Positions 9,400 through 18,227 of a stretch of 64,000 nucleotides of DNA are shown piece after piece (positions within the stretch are counted from its first letter, which is position 1; each line of letters begins with the position of its first letter). The notes under the pieces are model-generated. The model was not told the origin of the DNA. It searched no databases and saw only the letters and a list, made by a program, of their open reading frames with translations. This DNA is from JAFGRU01 sp963665915 (lineage in GTDB: Bacteria; Desulfobacterota; Desulfuromonadia; Desulfuromonadales; JAAYDE01): assembly GCA_963665915.2 (NCBI GenBank), contig CAXXSG010000004.1, positions 1-64,000 on the forward strand, given 5' to 3'. The position numbers and the translations under genes are program-made.

Positions 9400-9430
9400 G
9401 TCAGAATATTTCCCGATAATATGCGGCCTT

Positions 9431-9597
9431 GGGAGGTTGTCGGACTCGGGAATGAATCGACTGCAAAACCGGTAAATCGGTCCATATCTCCGCAAATTTT
9501 TGATAAATAGCAACGCTATTCGATCTCAACTTTGCGAAAACCTGTCCTCGATTTTCCATTTTCTCGTTACAATTCCCCAAGTTCGACAATCTCCTGG
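9431..9597 (-). repeat. Inverted-terminus repeat family 2, long copy inside the PTS operon
   Basis: A 167-bp unit with inverted ends (GGAGATTGTCGAACTTGGGG / CCCGAGTCCGACAACCTCCC on the minus strand). It matches the short copy at 2515-2625 at both ends and carries a central stretch that copy lacks. It lies between the EIIA and EIIB genes. It contains a 63-codon open frame running into EIIB (9401-9589, centre FAKLRSNSVAIYQKFAEIW) that may be a passenger ORF or chance; the internal sequence contains another short palindrome (GAATAGCGTTGCTATTT). Confidence 0.75.
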
Positions 9598-9608
9598 CCG
9601 ATTAAATA

Positions 9609-10011
9609 TTATTCGACAAGCAGTGCACTAGGAAGAACAATCCCTTCACCACCCGCTTTTTTGAGAGCAGTCACCAGGCTATCAAGGCTAATATCCTTTT
9701 TTGAATTAAAAAAACTCAATATCATCGGGAGATTAACACCTGTCAGGACCTCGACTTTCCCAGCTTCCAGAAAAGCCAGGCTGATATTACTGGGCGTTCC
9801 ACCAAACATGTCCGTCATAACCACCACACCCCTCTCCATCGCGACCGGTCTCTTTAATGGCTGTGGAAATTTTCCACTTGATGGCATCAACGCTGTCGGC
9901 CTTTTCAAGGCAGACAGCTTGGGCATTTTTAACCGTGCCAAGGATCATCTCGGCGGTTTTCAGAAAGGATACCGCAAGAGTCGAATGGGTTACAATGACC
10001 AGACCTTTCAT
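9609..10011 (-). CDS. PTS mannose-type EIIA subunit, one frameshift
   Basis: The cytoplasmic EIIA that receives phosphate from HPr. The first frame (from 10011) starts MKGLVIVTHSTLAVSFLKTA with the phosphohistidine in VTHS (His9). The second frame holds the core signature VVVMTDMFGGTPSNISLAFL. They join if one G is removed from the G4 run at 9829-9832, giving a 133-residue protein of normal size. Either this is a sequence error or the PTS relay is broken at this step. It begins four bases into the end of rapZ, so it belongs to the rapZ transcript. Confidence 0.8.
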
Positions 10012-10889
10012 TGACGATATCCTCGATTAACATCCCGATGTATAACTTCCGTAATCATCTTCCGTTCAGCCATGCGGGCAAACAGGTCTTCAACAACCGC
10101 CACGCTTCGATGACGCCCCCCTGTACAACCGATGGAGACGGTAAAATAGCTTTTATTCTCCTTCTGGTACTCCGGAAGCAGAAACTCCAGGAGGGGAATC
10201 AAACGCTCAAAGAATTTATGATAACCTGTTTGCGAGGCAACAAAGTCTTTAACAGGTGATTCAAGCCCGCTCATCGGCCTTAAATCTTCAACAAAATACG
10301 GATTTTCCAGAAATCTAACATCCAGGACCATATCGGTTTCAATGGGGATGCCATAGCGGAAACCAAAAGACTGAAGGTGAACAGACATGGGAATCCGCAT
10401 CTCCTTCTCATTCGTTATGCATTGAAAAACTTTACTCCGCAATTCATGCACAGAAAGCCTGGAGCTATCGAAAGTCAGAGTGGCCATGCTTTCCAGTTCG
10501 CTGAGTAACTCTCGCTCCTGCTCGATCGCATCAGGAATTCCACCTGGACTTAGGAGGGGGTGCCTTCTTCGGGTTTCTGAGAAACGTCTAACCAGGACCT
10601 CTTCGGTAGCATCGAAGAAAAAAATGTCCACCCTGTGACCGGCATCCTGAATGTCTTTCAGTACGTCGGGAAAAACTTTCAGATAAGCACGATTCCGAAC
10701 ATCCACAACAACAGCGAATTTATTATTTCCCGGTTTCCGCTCATTGAGGCGCAAAAAATCGTTCAAAAGGACCAGTGGGAGATTGTCCACCACAAAAAAA
10801 CCGGCATCTTCCAGTGCCCTGGCGGCAGTACTTTTCCCAGATCCTGACATTCCGGAAATGATAATCAAATGCAGAGCGGTTGAATTCAT
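10008..10889 (-). CDS. rapZ: RNase adapter / nucleotide-binding protein RapZ
   Basis: A GTP/ATP-binding protein which in E. coli guides RNase E to the sRNA GlmZ and so controls glucosamine-6-phosphate synthase. The N-terminal P-loop is GMSGSGKST (about residues 13-21) followed by DNLPLVLL. The C-terminal domain ends with the signature GCTGGRHRSVAVVE near residue 255-268. The 293-aa length is normal. Its place between ptsN and the PTS EIIA gene, downstream of rpoN, is the standard proteobacterial neighbourhood. Confidence 0.95.
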   Translation of the reverse strand: MNSTALHLIIISGMSGSGKSTAARALEDAGFFVVDNLPLVLLNDFLRLNERKPGNNKFAVVVDVRNRAYLKVFPDVLKDIQDAGHRVDIFFFDATEEVLVRRFSETRRRHPLLSPGGIPDAIEQERELLSELESMATLTFDSSRLSVHELRSKVFQCITNEKEMRIPMSVHLQSFGFRYGIPIETDMVLDVRFLENPYFVEDLRPMSGLESPVKDFVASQTGYHKFFERLIPLLEFLLPEYQKENKSYFTVSIGCTGGRHRSVAVVEDLFARMAERKMITEVIHRDVNRGYRQ

Positions 10890-11044
10890 TCCATATCATC
10901 TCCCTCCAGTTTTTTCAGGGTGACTGAACACAAGGCAACTCAGCTTATCATGATAAAAAAGCATTCACGGTCGGGCTATGGGATTCAAAAACCGGGAGAC
11001 CTGTTTGAAAAACAAGTATATACCTGCAACCTCCCCCATTGTTG

Positions 11045-11248
11045 TTAGACGGTAAAAATTTCCGGAGGGAGAATGCTATTGGAAAGGAAAAACGGGCGAG
11101 TTTCCGAATCAAAGGTTTCGAGAAACTTGCCCGCAGGCAAAAAAAGAGTCGTTATCAGGTAGCCAAGTCTATTTCTCCCGGCCGGAGAGGCAAAATCGGG
11201 AACAGCATTTCGGTCAGATAGCAGTACATGGACCTTCAACTCGCCCAT
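11045..11248 (-). CDS. Unrecognised 67-aa ORF in the usual hprK slot
   Basis: The 374 bases between rapZ and ptsN hold only this open frame. It starts MGELKVHVLLSDRNAVPDF and contains a hydrophobic stretch (YLITTLFLPAGKFL). I recognise no domain, and I could not align it convincingly with HPr kinase, whose gene normally stands here. It may be a remnant, a new small gene or chance. About 150 further bases up to rapZ have no gene; TGGAGGGAGAT just before rapZ is its ribosome-binding site. Confidence 0.3.
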   Translation of the reverse strand: MGELKVHVLLSDRNAVPDFASPAGRNRLGYLITTLFLPAGKFLETFDSETRPFFLSNSILPPEIFTV

Positions 11249-11263
11249 AAGGCTCTTTCAACC

Positions 11264-11725
11264 CTAAACTTTTGCCTCTTCTTCGGAAATGATGGAAAAA
11301 ATGTCCTCAGCATTCGAGGCCTCACACAGTTTTTGTCTGACAAATGAATTTTTCAGAAGTTTGGATATCCGGGCCAGGGTTTTCAGATGAATACCAATCG
11401 ACTCTTCAGGCGCAATCAGCAAAAAGAAAAGGTTCACCGGCTTTCCATCCATGGAATCGAACTCGACTCCCATCCGACTGCGCCCGAAAGAAATAATAAG
11501 CTCCTTCAGTCCTTTAAGTTTGCCATGGGGAATGGCAACCCCATCACCGATCCCAGTGCTCCCGAGCTTTTCCCTTTCGAGAAGAACCTTGACCACTTCA
11601 TCGCGGTCCAGACCACTCTCAACCTTCATCATCGTATCCACCAACTCGGAAAGCGCTTCCTGTTTTCCTTTGGCCTTAAGGTCCGCCGCAATAGCTTCCG
11701 CCTGAAGAATATCCGATATTCGCAT
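11264..11725 (-). CDS. ptsN: Nitrogen-PTS EIIA (PtsN), fructose/mannitol EIIA-like
   Basis: A regulatory EIIA of the nitrogen PTS. It signals nitrogen, carbon or potassium status by its phosphorylation state and transports no sugar. The 153-residue product has the EIIA(Ntr) signature GSTGIGDGVAIPHGKLKGL with the phosphorylated histidine (His66 or so) in IPHGKL. It lies immediately downstream of hpf. No PtsP is in the window, so phosphate probably comes from the HPr and EI encoded at 5.4-7.4 kb (inference). Confidence 0.95.
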   Translation of the reverse strand: MRISDILQAEAIAADLKAKGKQEALSELVDTMMKVESGLDRDEVVKVLLEREKLGSTGIGDGVAIPHGKLKGLKELIISFGRSRMGVEFDSMDGKPVNLFFLLIAPEESIGIHLKTLARISKLLKNSFVRQKLCEASNAEDIFSIISEEEAKV

Positions 11726-11770
11726 GTCTGATTACTGCCCCCTCCTAATATTTACATTTCAACACAGAAT

Positions 11771-12319
11771 TCAGCTGGACTGTGGCACAATAAGTCCGAA
11801 ATTCCCATCACTGCGACGGTAAATGACATTGATCTCTTCGCTCTGGGCATCCGTGAAAACAAGAAACGCTTTATCGAGAAGATCCATCTGCATGGCGGCT
11901 TCTTCCACCGACATCGGCTTGATTTGAAAGTTGGCCTGACGGATGACAATCGGCGTTTCCTGCCCTTCTTCAAAGCTTTCTGCGGCAAGAACGGTTTTCT
12001 GGACCTGTCTTTCGCGACCACTGATCGGCTTGTGTCTTTTGATTTTCTCTTTATAGCGCTTGACCTGTCGCTCTATTTTATCCACCACGGCATCAACAGC
12101 GGAATACATATCGTTGGTTTCTTCAGACCCTTTGATCATAATTCCTTTGGCCTGCAGCGTCACCTCCACGCTGTGTCGAATTTTTTTGGAGACGCCGACA
12201 ACAGCCTGAGCGTCTATCGGTTCGTCAATATATTTTTTTATCCGGGCCAACTTGTCTTCAATATAGGTCCGAATAGAATCACTGGCTTCCATATGTCTGA
12301 ATGTAATCGAAATCTGCAT
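11771..12319 (-). CDS. hpf: Ribosome hibernation-promoting factor, long form
   Basis: Binds the 30S decoding centre and, in its long form, dimerises ribosomes into inactive 100S particles in slow growth. The N-terminal S30AE domain begins MQISITFRHMEASDSIRTYI and covers about residues 1-105. A C-terminal dimerisation domain (IVIRQANFQIKPMSVEEAAM through FVFTDAQSEEINVIYRRSDG) follows. At 182 residues it is clearly the long form. GAAGGGAGAAATGTAAT precedes the ATG. It lies between rpoN and ptsN. Confidence 0.95.
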   Translation of the reverse strand: MQISITFRHMEASDSIRTYIEDKLARIKKYIDEPIDAQAVVGVSKKIRHSVEVTLQAKGIMIKGSEETNDMYSAVDAVVDKIERQVKRYKEKIKRHKPISGRERQVQKTVLAAESFEEGQETPIVIRQANFQIKPMSVEEAAMQMDLLDKAFLVFTDAQSEEINVIYRRSDGNFGLIVPQSS

Positions 12320-12548
12320 ATTACATTTCTCCCTTCGTTAGGGTATAAATGTTATCTTTTTGAACGAACTGTTCAGAACAACACCGAAATATTCTTACTT
12401 TGTACTAAAAATTAACCATAGTTCCTGAACAAGTGCAAAACAAATACGGCCTATATGCCAAAAAATTTCATCAATTCCCAAATCGAGTGCTATGTTGTCA
12501 CGCCTTTTTGCCCTGCAAGCCAGACGGAACCTGTCTGACCAAGTCTGG

Positions 12549-13997
12549 TTAAAAATACCGCTTTCTTTCCGTTGAGGAACCAATCCCCAGCATTTCCCGA
12601 TATTTGGTAACCGTTCTCCGGGCAATTTCAATTCCGTTCTTTTTTAGAATTTCGACGATTTTCTGATCTGAATAGGGCTTGCAGGAATCTTCCGCGCCAA
12701 TAATTTCCTCAATTTTATTCTTGACGCTTTCAGAAGCAATAGACTCGCCACCGGTGGTGTTTATACCGCTATTGAAGAAATATTTCAACTCAAAGAGACC
12801 CTGAGGCGTATGAACATACTTGTTGGTCGTAACTCGACTGATAGTTGATTCGTGCATTTGAATATCTTCGGCAACATCTCGCAAGACCAACGGTTTGAGA
12901 TATTCAATACCTTGATCAAAAAAGGTCCGCTGAAACTTCACAATGCTTTTGGTAACCTTGTAAATGGTCCTTTGCCTCTGGTGAATGCTTTTGATAAGCC
13001 AGAGAGCGCTCCTCATCTTGTCCTGGACATATTCCCCCGTCTTTTCATCCACTCTTTCGCCACCGGAAAGCGCGCTGCGATAAAAAGAACTGATCCGTAA
13101 GTTGGGAAGGCCGTCATCATTCAGGACGACGACATAATCATCTGCAACTTTGTAGACAAAAATATCGGGAGTGATGTAGTGAATGTCATCCTGAATAAAA
13201 GGTCGACCGGGCCGGGGTTCAAGATTGGAGATGATTTTGGCACCCTCGAGAACTTCATCCAGGCTCACTTCCAAAGCCTTGGCCATCTGTCCATATTTGC
13301 GTGTTTCCAACCCATCCATGTGTTCCTGCAGGATTCTTTCAACCAGTAAGCCCTTCATCCCCAGCTGCTCCACCTGTTTCAGAAGACATTCCTGCAAATT
13401 GCGGCTGGCAACCCCGGTAGGATCCAGATCCTGAACAAAAACCAGAACATCCTCCACCTCTTCAATGGTGGCACCCGTTGCGGCCCCCACTTCCTCAAGG
13501 GTCGCCTTCAAATAGCCATTGTCATCCAGGTTCCCGATAATCTCAGAAGCAATCTGCTGCTCCCGCGGGTCAAGCTGGGATAGGTTAACTTGCCACTTGA
13601 CATGGTCGGCCAAGGACGTTTTTTTTGTTAGAACATTTTCGTAATAAGGACGTTCCTCTTCATCATCCGAGCTTTCCCCCGCATAACTCTCCTGGCTGTA
13701 GTCCTCAAAATAGGTCTGCCAATCAATATCCTTGAGCCGGTCAGACCCATCGGCGGGGTCGAGAAACTCCTCCTTGGCCGGTGCTTCTTCTGCAGTTTCC
13801 TCCGTTTCGCTGGAGGCATCCTTTTCATCGGCCCCTTCGGCACCCTCCTCCAGAACAGGGTTTTTTTCCAACTCCTCCCGAACCATTTCAACCAGTTCAG
13901 CGCGGGAAAGCTGCAGCAATTTAATAGCCTGCTGAAGCTGGGGAGTCATAACCAGCTGTTGGCTAAGTTTCAGTTGTTGCCGGATTTCTAACGCCAT
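12549..13997 (-). CDS. rpoN: RNA polymerase sigma-54 factor
   Basis: The alternative sigma factor for enhancer-dependent promoters (-24 GG / -12 GC). The activator-interacting Region I starts MALEIRQQLKLSQQLVMTPQ. An acidic Region II (E/D-rich, about residues 55-110) follows, then the core-binding domain. The DNA-binding C-terminus carries the helix-turn-helix (DVAEDIQMHESTISRVTTNK) and the RpoN box ARRTVTKYRE. I start at 13997, where AAAGAG precedes the ATG; an upstream start at 14030 would add 11 residues. It directly follows lptB. A good sigma-54 promoter candidate exists at 22.6 kb in this window. Confidence 0.96.
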   Translation of the reverse strand: MALEIRQQLKLSQQLVMTPQLQQAIKLLQLSRAELVEMVREELEKNPVLEEGAEGADEKDASSETEETAEEAPAKEEFLDPADGSDRLKDIDWQTYFEDYSQESYAGESSDDEEERPYYENVLTKKTSLADHVKWQVNLSQLDPREQQIASEIIGNLDDNGYLKATLEEVGAATGATIEEVEDVLVFVQDLDPTGVASRNLQECLLKQVEQLGMKGLLVERILQEHMDGLETRKYGQMAKALEVSLDEVLEGAKIISNLEPRPGRPFIQDDIHYITPDIFVYKVADDYVVVLNDDGLPNLRISSFYRSALSGGERVDEKTGEYVQDKMRSALWLIKSIHQRQRTIYKVTKSIVKFQRTFFDQGIEYLKPLVLRDVAEDIQMHESTISRVTTNKYVHTPQGLFELKYFFNSGINTTGGESIASESVKNKIEEIIGAEDSCKPYSDQKIVEILKKNGIEIARRTVTKYREMLGIGSSTERKRYF

Positions 13998-14047
13998 TTT
14001 TTCTCTTTGTTGTTTATATGTTGAGTGCAAGACTCTTCCGCTGATTT

Positions 14048-14773
14048 TTACAAACGGAATTTGTCCCCAAGATAAATTGCGCGCGCTTCCGCGCTGGAAG
14101 CAATATGCTCCGGACTGCCGGCCTCAAGAATCACACCTTCATTCAGGATGTAGGCACGATCACACACATTCAATGTCTCACGCACATTGTGGTCTGATAT
14201 AAGAATCCCGATACCCTTTTCCTTAAGTTGTGAAATAGCGCCTTGGATATCCATAACAGCAATCGGGTCGATACCAGCAAAGGGCTCATCCAGCAAAATG
14301 AAAACCGGATCCGTGGTCAAGGATCTGGCAATCTCCAGCCTGCGCCGTTCACCACCGGAAAGTGTGTATCCGGGCGATTTGGCCACATGCTGCAGACGGA
14401 AGTCGTTAAGAAGCTGCTCCTTTTTTTCTTCAGCCACGTTCGCGGGCACATTGAGAGCCTCCAGAACTGCGAGCAGGTTTTCTTCGGCTGTCAGCTTTCT
14501 GAAAACCGAGGGCTCTTGGGCAAGATAAGAGATGCCGGCTCTCGCCCGTTTGAACATCGGCTCATGGGTAACCTCATGATCATCGAGAAACACCTGGCCC
14601 TGATCCGCCTGTATCAAACCTACGACCATGTAAAAAGAAGTGGTTTTCCCGGCTCCGTTCGGCCCCAGAAGCCCAACAACCTCTCCAGAGCTGACAGCAA
14701 AATCTACGCCGCGGACCACCTCTCTTTTCTTATAAGCTTTATGGAGGTTTTTTGCAATCAGGTTTCGCGTCAT
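14048..14773 (-). CDS. lptB: LPS export ABC transporter ATP-binding protein
   Basis: The cytoplasmic ATPase of the LptB2FGC machine that extracts LPS from the inner membrane. The 241-residue product has Walker A GPNGAGKT (about residues 36-43), signature motif LSGGERRRLEIAR and Walker B FILLDEPFAGIDP. It overlaps lptA by four bases (ATGA) and is followed by rpoN, the standard order in proteobacteria. The permease partners LptF and LptG are not in the window. Confidence 0.96.
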   Translation of the reverse strand: MTRNLIAKNLHKAYKKREVVRGVDFAVSSGEVVGLLGPNGAGKTTSFYMVVGLIQADQGQVFLDDHEVTHEPMFKRARAGISYLAQEPSVFRKLTAEENLLAVLEALNVPANVAEEKKEQLLNDFRLQHVAKSPGYTLSGGERRRLEIARSLTTDPVFILLDEPFAGIDPIAVMDIQGAISQLKEKGIGILISDHNVRETLNVCDRAYILNEGVILEAGSPEHIASSAEARAIYLGDKFRL

Positions 14774-15291
14774 TCTTTTCCCTTTTTGGGGAAGAAAACA
14801 GCTTTGACCTGCCCTCCTTTACGGCTTTTACACCAGCTTTTTTCCCCGTTCAGAAAAAAGATGATTTCATCACCCTCCAGATAACTTTCCCCCTTGGTCA
14901 CTTTGGCTGAGCCGGTTAAAACAACTTTTCCTTCCTTGGCCAGAAAAAGACCCTGATCACCTCTTGCAGTTCTCGCACCCTGAATCATCCGTAGCCCACT
15001 AGGGGCTTCCATACGATTGATCTCCTTCCGCTCTTTTTCGTAATAAAGAACCAGCTCCGGAGCATACAGAATGACATCTCCCTGCCTGGCCTCAACCTCA
15101 CCAACAAATCTGATTTTGCGTAATACCCCGTCAGCTTTCAGTTGTTGTGAAGTTATTTCGATAGGCTGGTCGGATGCATATTTTCCGATAATTCCAGTAT
15201 CAGCCCCCCAGGAAAAAGGGCCATAAAAGAACACACCCAGGAACAGGAAAAAGGTGATTTTAGCCTTTGGGATTTTTGGCAACTGGAACAA
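14770..15291 (-). CDS. lptA: LPS transport periplasmic protein LptA
   Basis: The periplasmic bridge protein that carries LPS between the inner-membrane LptC and the outer-membrane LptD. The 173-residue product has an N-terminal hydrophobic export signal (KITFFLFLGVFFYGPFSWG) and a single OstA/LptA jelly-roll domain (QPIEITSQQLKADGVLRKI, ARQGDVILYAPELVLYYEK). It overlaps lptC by 32 bases at its start and lptB by four at its end. Identification rests on fold signatures and order. Confidence 0.9.
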   Translation of the reverse strand: MFQLPKIPKAKITFFLFLGVFFYGPFSWGADTGIIGKYASDQPIEITSQQLKADGVLRKIRFVGEVEARQGDVILYAPELVLYYEKERKEINRMEAPSGLRMIQGARTARGDQGLFLAKEGKVVLTGSAKVTKGESYLEGDEIIFFLNGEKSWCKSRKGGQVKAVFFPKKGKE

Positions 15292-15838
15292 TATTAGCGT
15301 CTACCTTTTTTAAAATTCTCAGGGAACGGTCTTTTACTTTGAACCTTAAGCCCTGTCCCCGCAAATTAAGCCCATCAGCGACAACACGGATGGGACTTTC
15401 CGTTAAGATCAGGTCGTCCTTCTGCTGGTATTCCAGATCGTCTGAATAAAATGTGGTTCCCTGCTCCCCTTTGACCAAAACATTCCCGCGAACTTTCATA
15501 CGCTCACCATTAGCGGTAAGCTCTCCCTCGTCCGCAATAAGGATCAAGTTCCCCCTGATGCCGTCAAAAAAGGTGACATGAATTTTGTTCAAATGGCCGT
15601 TGCGGCTCCGGGTGTCAAAATCGACAGATTCAGCTTCAAGTTTCCATGACGTAATTCCGTTTTTGGTATTAGTCAGGGTAATCTTTTTGAGGGTAATATC
15701 AACTTTTTTAGGTTGCGGCTCAGGTAGGAGATCTTCCACTCCTCGCTGATAATTAACAACAATGGTCAAAACCAGGGAAAGAGCCAGCGAAAAAATCAAA
15801 AAAATTAAAAGATTTCCAATAGTTATCTTTTTTTTCAT
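15260..15838 (-). CDS. lptC: LPS export protein LptC
   Basis: A bitopic inner-membrane protein that receives LPS from LptB2FG and hands it to LptA. One N-terminal membrane anchor (LLIFLIFSLALSLVLTIVV, about residues 10-28) is followed by a periplasmic LptC-type domain (VDITLKKITLTNTKNGITSW, and the repeated beta-strand pattern LILIADEGELTANGERMKV). The 192 residues are normal for the family. It heads the lptC-lptA-lptB run, 70 bases from kdsC. Confidence 0.88.
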   Translation of the reverse strand: MKKKITIGNLLIFLIFSLALSLVLTIVVNYQRGVEDLLPEPQPKKVDITLKKITLTNTKNGITSWKLEAESVDFDTRSRNGHLNKIHVTFFDGIRGNLILIADEGELTANGERMKVRGNVLVKGEQGTTFYSDDLEYQQKDDLILTESPIRVVADGLNLRGQGLRFKVKDRSLRILKKVDANIVPVAKNPKG

Positions 15839-15908
15839 AAGGTTTTAGTATAACATTCCACCTGCAGCCTGTAAAGATGGTTGTCCACAACCACCAATGA
15901 GGCTCCTT

Positions 15909-16424
15909 TCATTTCTGATAACGCGTGGAAACCTGCTCCCAGTATCCGCCTTCTTTAAGAAGAAGCTCACAAACTTCACGAACCGCCCCGCGGCCTCCCT
16001 TTCGAATCGAAATATAATGAACAAAAGACTTGATATCATCTGAACCACCAGGAACGGTTGCTGAAAGCCCGACCCTGCGCAATATCGGCAAATCGACCAG
16101 GTCATCTCCCATAAAAGCTATTTCGTCATCCCTAAGGCCGAGATCATCGCAAATTCGCAAATAAATTTCCAATTTATCCTTGATCCCCTGATAAACCAGA
16201 TCTATCCCGAGCTCCTTTGCCCTGTAACTGACAACTTCCGACTGTCTTCCGGTGATCAACCCGACCTTGATTCCAGCCCGTTGAAGAAGCTTCAGGCCAT
16301 GTCCGTCCTGGACATCAAAAGCTTTGGTTTCGACACCGTTGTTATCCACATAAATCCTCCCATCCGTCAAAACACCGTCAACATCAAGAAGCAGGAGTTT
16401 TATTTTGGAAATTTTCTTTTTCAT
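15909..16424 (-). CDS. kdsC: 3-deoxy-D-manno-octulosonate 8-phosphate phosphatase KdsC
   Basis: A HAD-superfamily C0-type phosphatase that releases KDO from KDO-8-phosphate. The nucleophile motif is LLLDVDGVLTDG (Asp13 and Asp15 region), motif II is LITGRQSE, and motif IV is AFMGDDLVDLPILRRVGLS. The 171-residue length is typical. Its start codon overlaps the stop of kdsD by one base, so the two are translationally coupled. Confidence 0.95.
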   Translation of the reverse strand: MKKKISKIKLLLLDVDGVLTDGRIYVDNNGVETKAFDVQDGHGLKLLQRAGIKVGLITGRQSEVVSYRAKELGIDLVYQGIKDKLEIYLRICDDLGLRDDEIAFMGDDLVDLPILRRVGLSATVPGGSDDIKSFVHYISIRKGGRGAVREVCELLLKEGGYWEQVSTRYQK

Positions 16425-17395
16425 CAGACAATCCCAGCCTTTATCAGGTCATGCATATGAATGATGCCTATCGGCACCGGGCTCTTCTCAGACGCAAAAA
16501 CGAACAGAGAGGTTATTGAGTACTCCTCCATGTCATGCAAGGCTTTAGCAGCCAGGCTGTTTTTCAGGATTCTTTTGGGGTTGGACGTCATGATTTCACC
16601 AACCGGTCGATTGAGCACATCAAGGCCTTTTTCCAGAGAGCGGCGCAGGTCGCCATCGGTAAAAACCCCCAGCAGGACACCTGAACTATCCACCACTCCC
16701 GTCACCCCGAGCTTTTTGTCGGTAATTTCAAAAAGCGCTTCTTTCAAAGAGGTCCCGGTTCCAACCAAGGGGATAGCCTTGCCACAGTGCATAAAATCCT
16801 CCACCAAGGCAATTAATCGTTTCCCCAGGGAGCCTCCGGGGTGAAAAAAAGCGAAATCCTCTTCTTTAAAACCGCGCCGAGTCAGAAGGGCCACAGCCAG
16901 AGCATCGCCCATGGCCAACGTGGCTGTAGTGCTGGCGGTGGGTGCAAGGCCCAGGGGGCAGGCTTCTTCCTTGACGGGGATATGAATAAAGGTATCGGCA
17001 GCGCGAACCAGGGTGCTTTCGGGATTGCTGGTGATGGCGATCAGAGGAAGCCCCATCCGTTTGATCACCGGAAGGATCCGGGTTACTTCGACTGTTTCAC
17101 CCGAGTAGGAGGCGGCGATCACGATATCTTCTTTCATGAGCATGCCGAGGTCGCCATGAATGCCTTCTGCCGGGTGAAGAAAAAAGGCAGGGGTCCCTGT
17201 GGAGGCCATTGTCGAGGCAATTTTCTGACATATCAGGCCCGATTTTCCAATGCCGGTAATCACAACCTTTCCACGGCAAGCCAGAATCATGTCGACGGCC
17301 CGGGAAAAGTTCCCATCCAGACCGTCTACCAAAGCAGCCACAGCTTCGGCTTCTATCCGCAAGACCCTTTTGGCAGTTTCTATAATATCAGTCAT
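16424..17395 (-). CDS. kdsD: Arabinose-5-phosphate isomerase (KdsD/KpsF)
   Basis: Isomerises ribulose-5-phosphate to arabinose-5-phosphate, the first committed step to KDO. The N-terminal SIS domain has VVITGIGKSGLICQKIASTM and ASYSGETVEV; a C-terminal pair of CBS domains follows (about residues 205-323, ending SLFVFASEKSPVPIGIIHMH). The 323-aa size fits the SIS-CBS form. It overlaps kdsA by eight bases upstream and kdsC by one downstream. Confidence 0.95.
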   Translation of the reverse strand: MTDIIETAKRVLRIEAEAVAALVDGLDGNFSRAVDMILACRGKVVITGIGKSGLICQKIASTMASTGTPAFFLHPAEGIHGDLGMLMKEDIVIAASYSGETVEVTRILPVIKRMGLPLIAITSNPESTLVRAADTFIHIPVKEEACPLGLAPTASTTATLAMGDALAVALLTRRGFKEEDFAFFHPGGSLGKRLIALVEDFMHCGKAIPLVGTGTSLKEALFEITDKKLGVTGVVDSSGVLLGVFTDGDLRRSLEKGLDVLNRPVGEIMTSNPKRILKNSLAAKALHDMEEYSITSLFVFASEKSPVPIGIIHMHDLIKAGIV

Positions 17396-18227
17396 CAGCT
17401 ACGAATCCATTTTTCACAATACTGTCAATTGCTATAATTGTTTCCAGGCGGCCTTTCAATTCATCCAAGGGGATGGAGTTGGGGCCATCACAAAGAGCGC
17501 CTGAAGGATTTTCATGAACCTCCCAGAAGAGGCCGTCGATCCCAACCCCCACAGCCGCTCTGGACAAGGCATCGACAAAACGCCTCTCGCCGCCGGAGGA
17601 GCCGCCCCTGCTTCCGGGAAGCTGGACTGAATGGGTAGCATCGAATATGACAGGATAACCCATGCCACGCATAATAACCAGGGAACGCATATCCGAAACA
17701 AGATTGTTATAACCGAAGGTTGCCCCCCGTTCTGTCAGGAGGATTTTTGTGCTGCCGGATTGTTTTATTTTGGCGATTACGTTCTCCATATCCCAGGGTG
17801 CCATAAACTGACCTTTTTTAACATTAATCACCGCATTCGTACGGGCTGCAGCCACCAACAGGTCGGTCTGTCGGCAGAGAAAGGCGGGAATCTGAATAAT
17901 ATCCAGAACCTCGCCGGCCTTTTCCGCCTGGGCTATATCATGTACGTCGGAAATAACCGGAAGCTGAAGCTCGGCTCTGACCTTTTTCAGAATAGCCAAC
18001 CCTTTTTCAAGTCCCGGCCCACGGAAGGAATCGATGGAACTACGGTTGGCCTTGTCATAGGAAGCCTTAAAAACCAGTGCGAGGCCCAGGTCATCAGCCA
18101 GTTTTTTCAGAAACTCGGCCGAACGCAGGGTAGCGGCCTCGCTTTCAATCACACAGGGACCGGCAATGAGAACCAGGGGTCGCTTCCCTCCAAAGACCAC
18201 CGGTCCAATTGGAATTTCAGATACCAT
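17388..18227 (-). CDS. kdsA: KDO-8-phosphate synthase
   Basis: Condenses phosphoenolpyruvate with arabinose-5-phosphate to give KDO-8-phosphate. The 279-residue barrel protein shows LIAGPCVIESE near the N-terminus, KASYDKANRSSIDSFRGPG, DVHDIAQAEKAGEVLDIIQI and FDATHSVQLPG. The cysteine in AGPC takes the place of asparagine found in the metal-free enzymes, which points to the metal-dependent class (family knowledge). It overlaps pyrG by 11 bases. Confidence 0.96.
   Translation of the reverse strand: MVSEIPIGPVVFGGKRPLVLIAGPCVIESEAATLRSAEFLKKLADDLGLALVFKASYDKANRSSIDSFRGPGLEKGLAILKKVRAELQLPVISDVHDIAQAEKAGEVLDIIQIPAFLCRQTDLLVAAARTNAVINVKKGQFMAPWDMENVIAKIKQSGSTKILLTERGATFGYNNLVSDMRSLVIMRGMGYPVIFDATHSVQLPGSRGGSSGGERRFVDALSRAAVGVGIDGLFWEVHENPSGALCDGPNSIPLDELKGRLETIIAIDSIVKNGFVADD

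Noticed and set aside
9400..9513. N-terminal extension of EIIB
   Set aside because: The codons read repeat sequence; the family start is the ATG at 9399.
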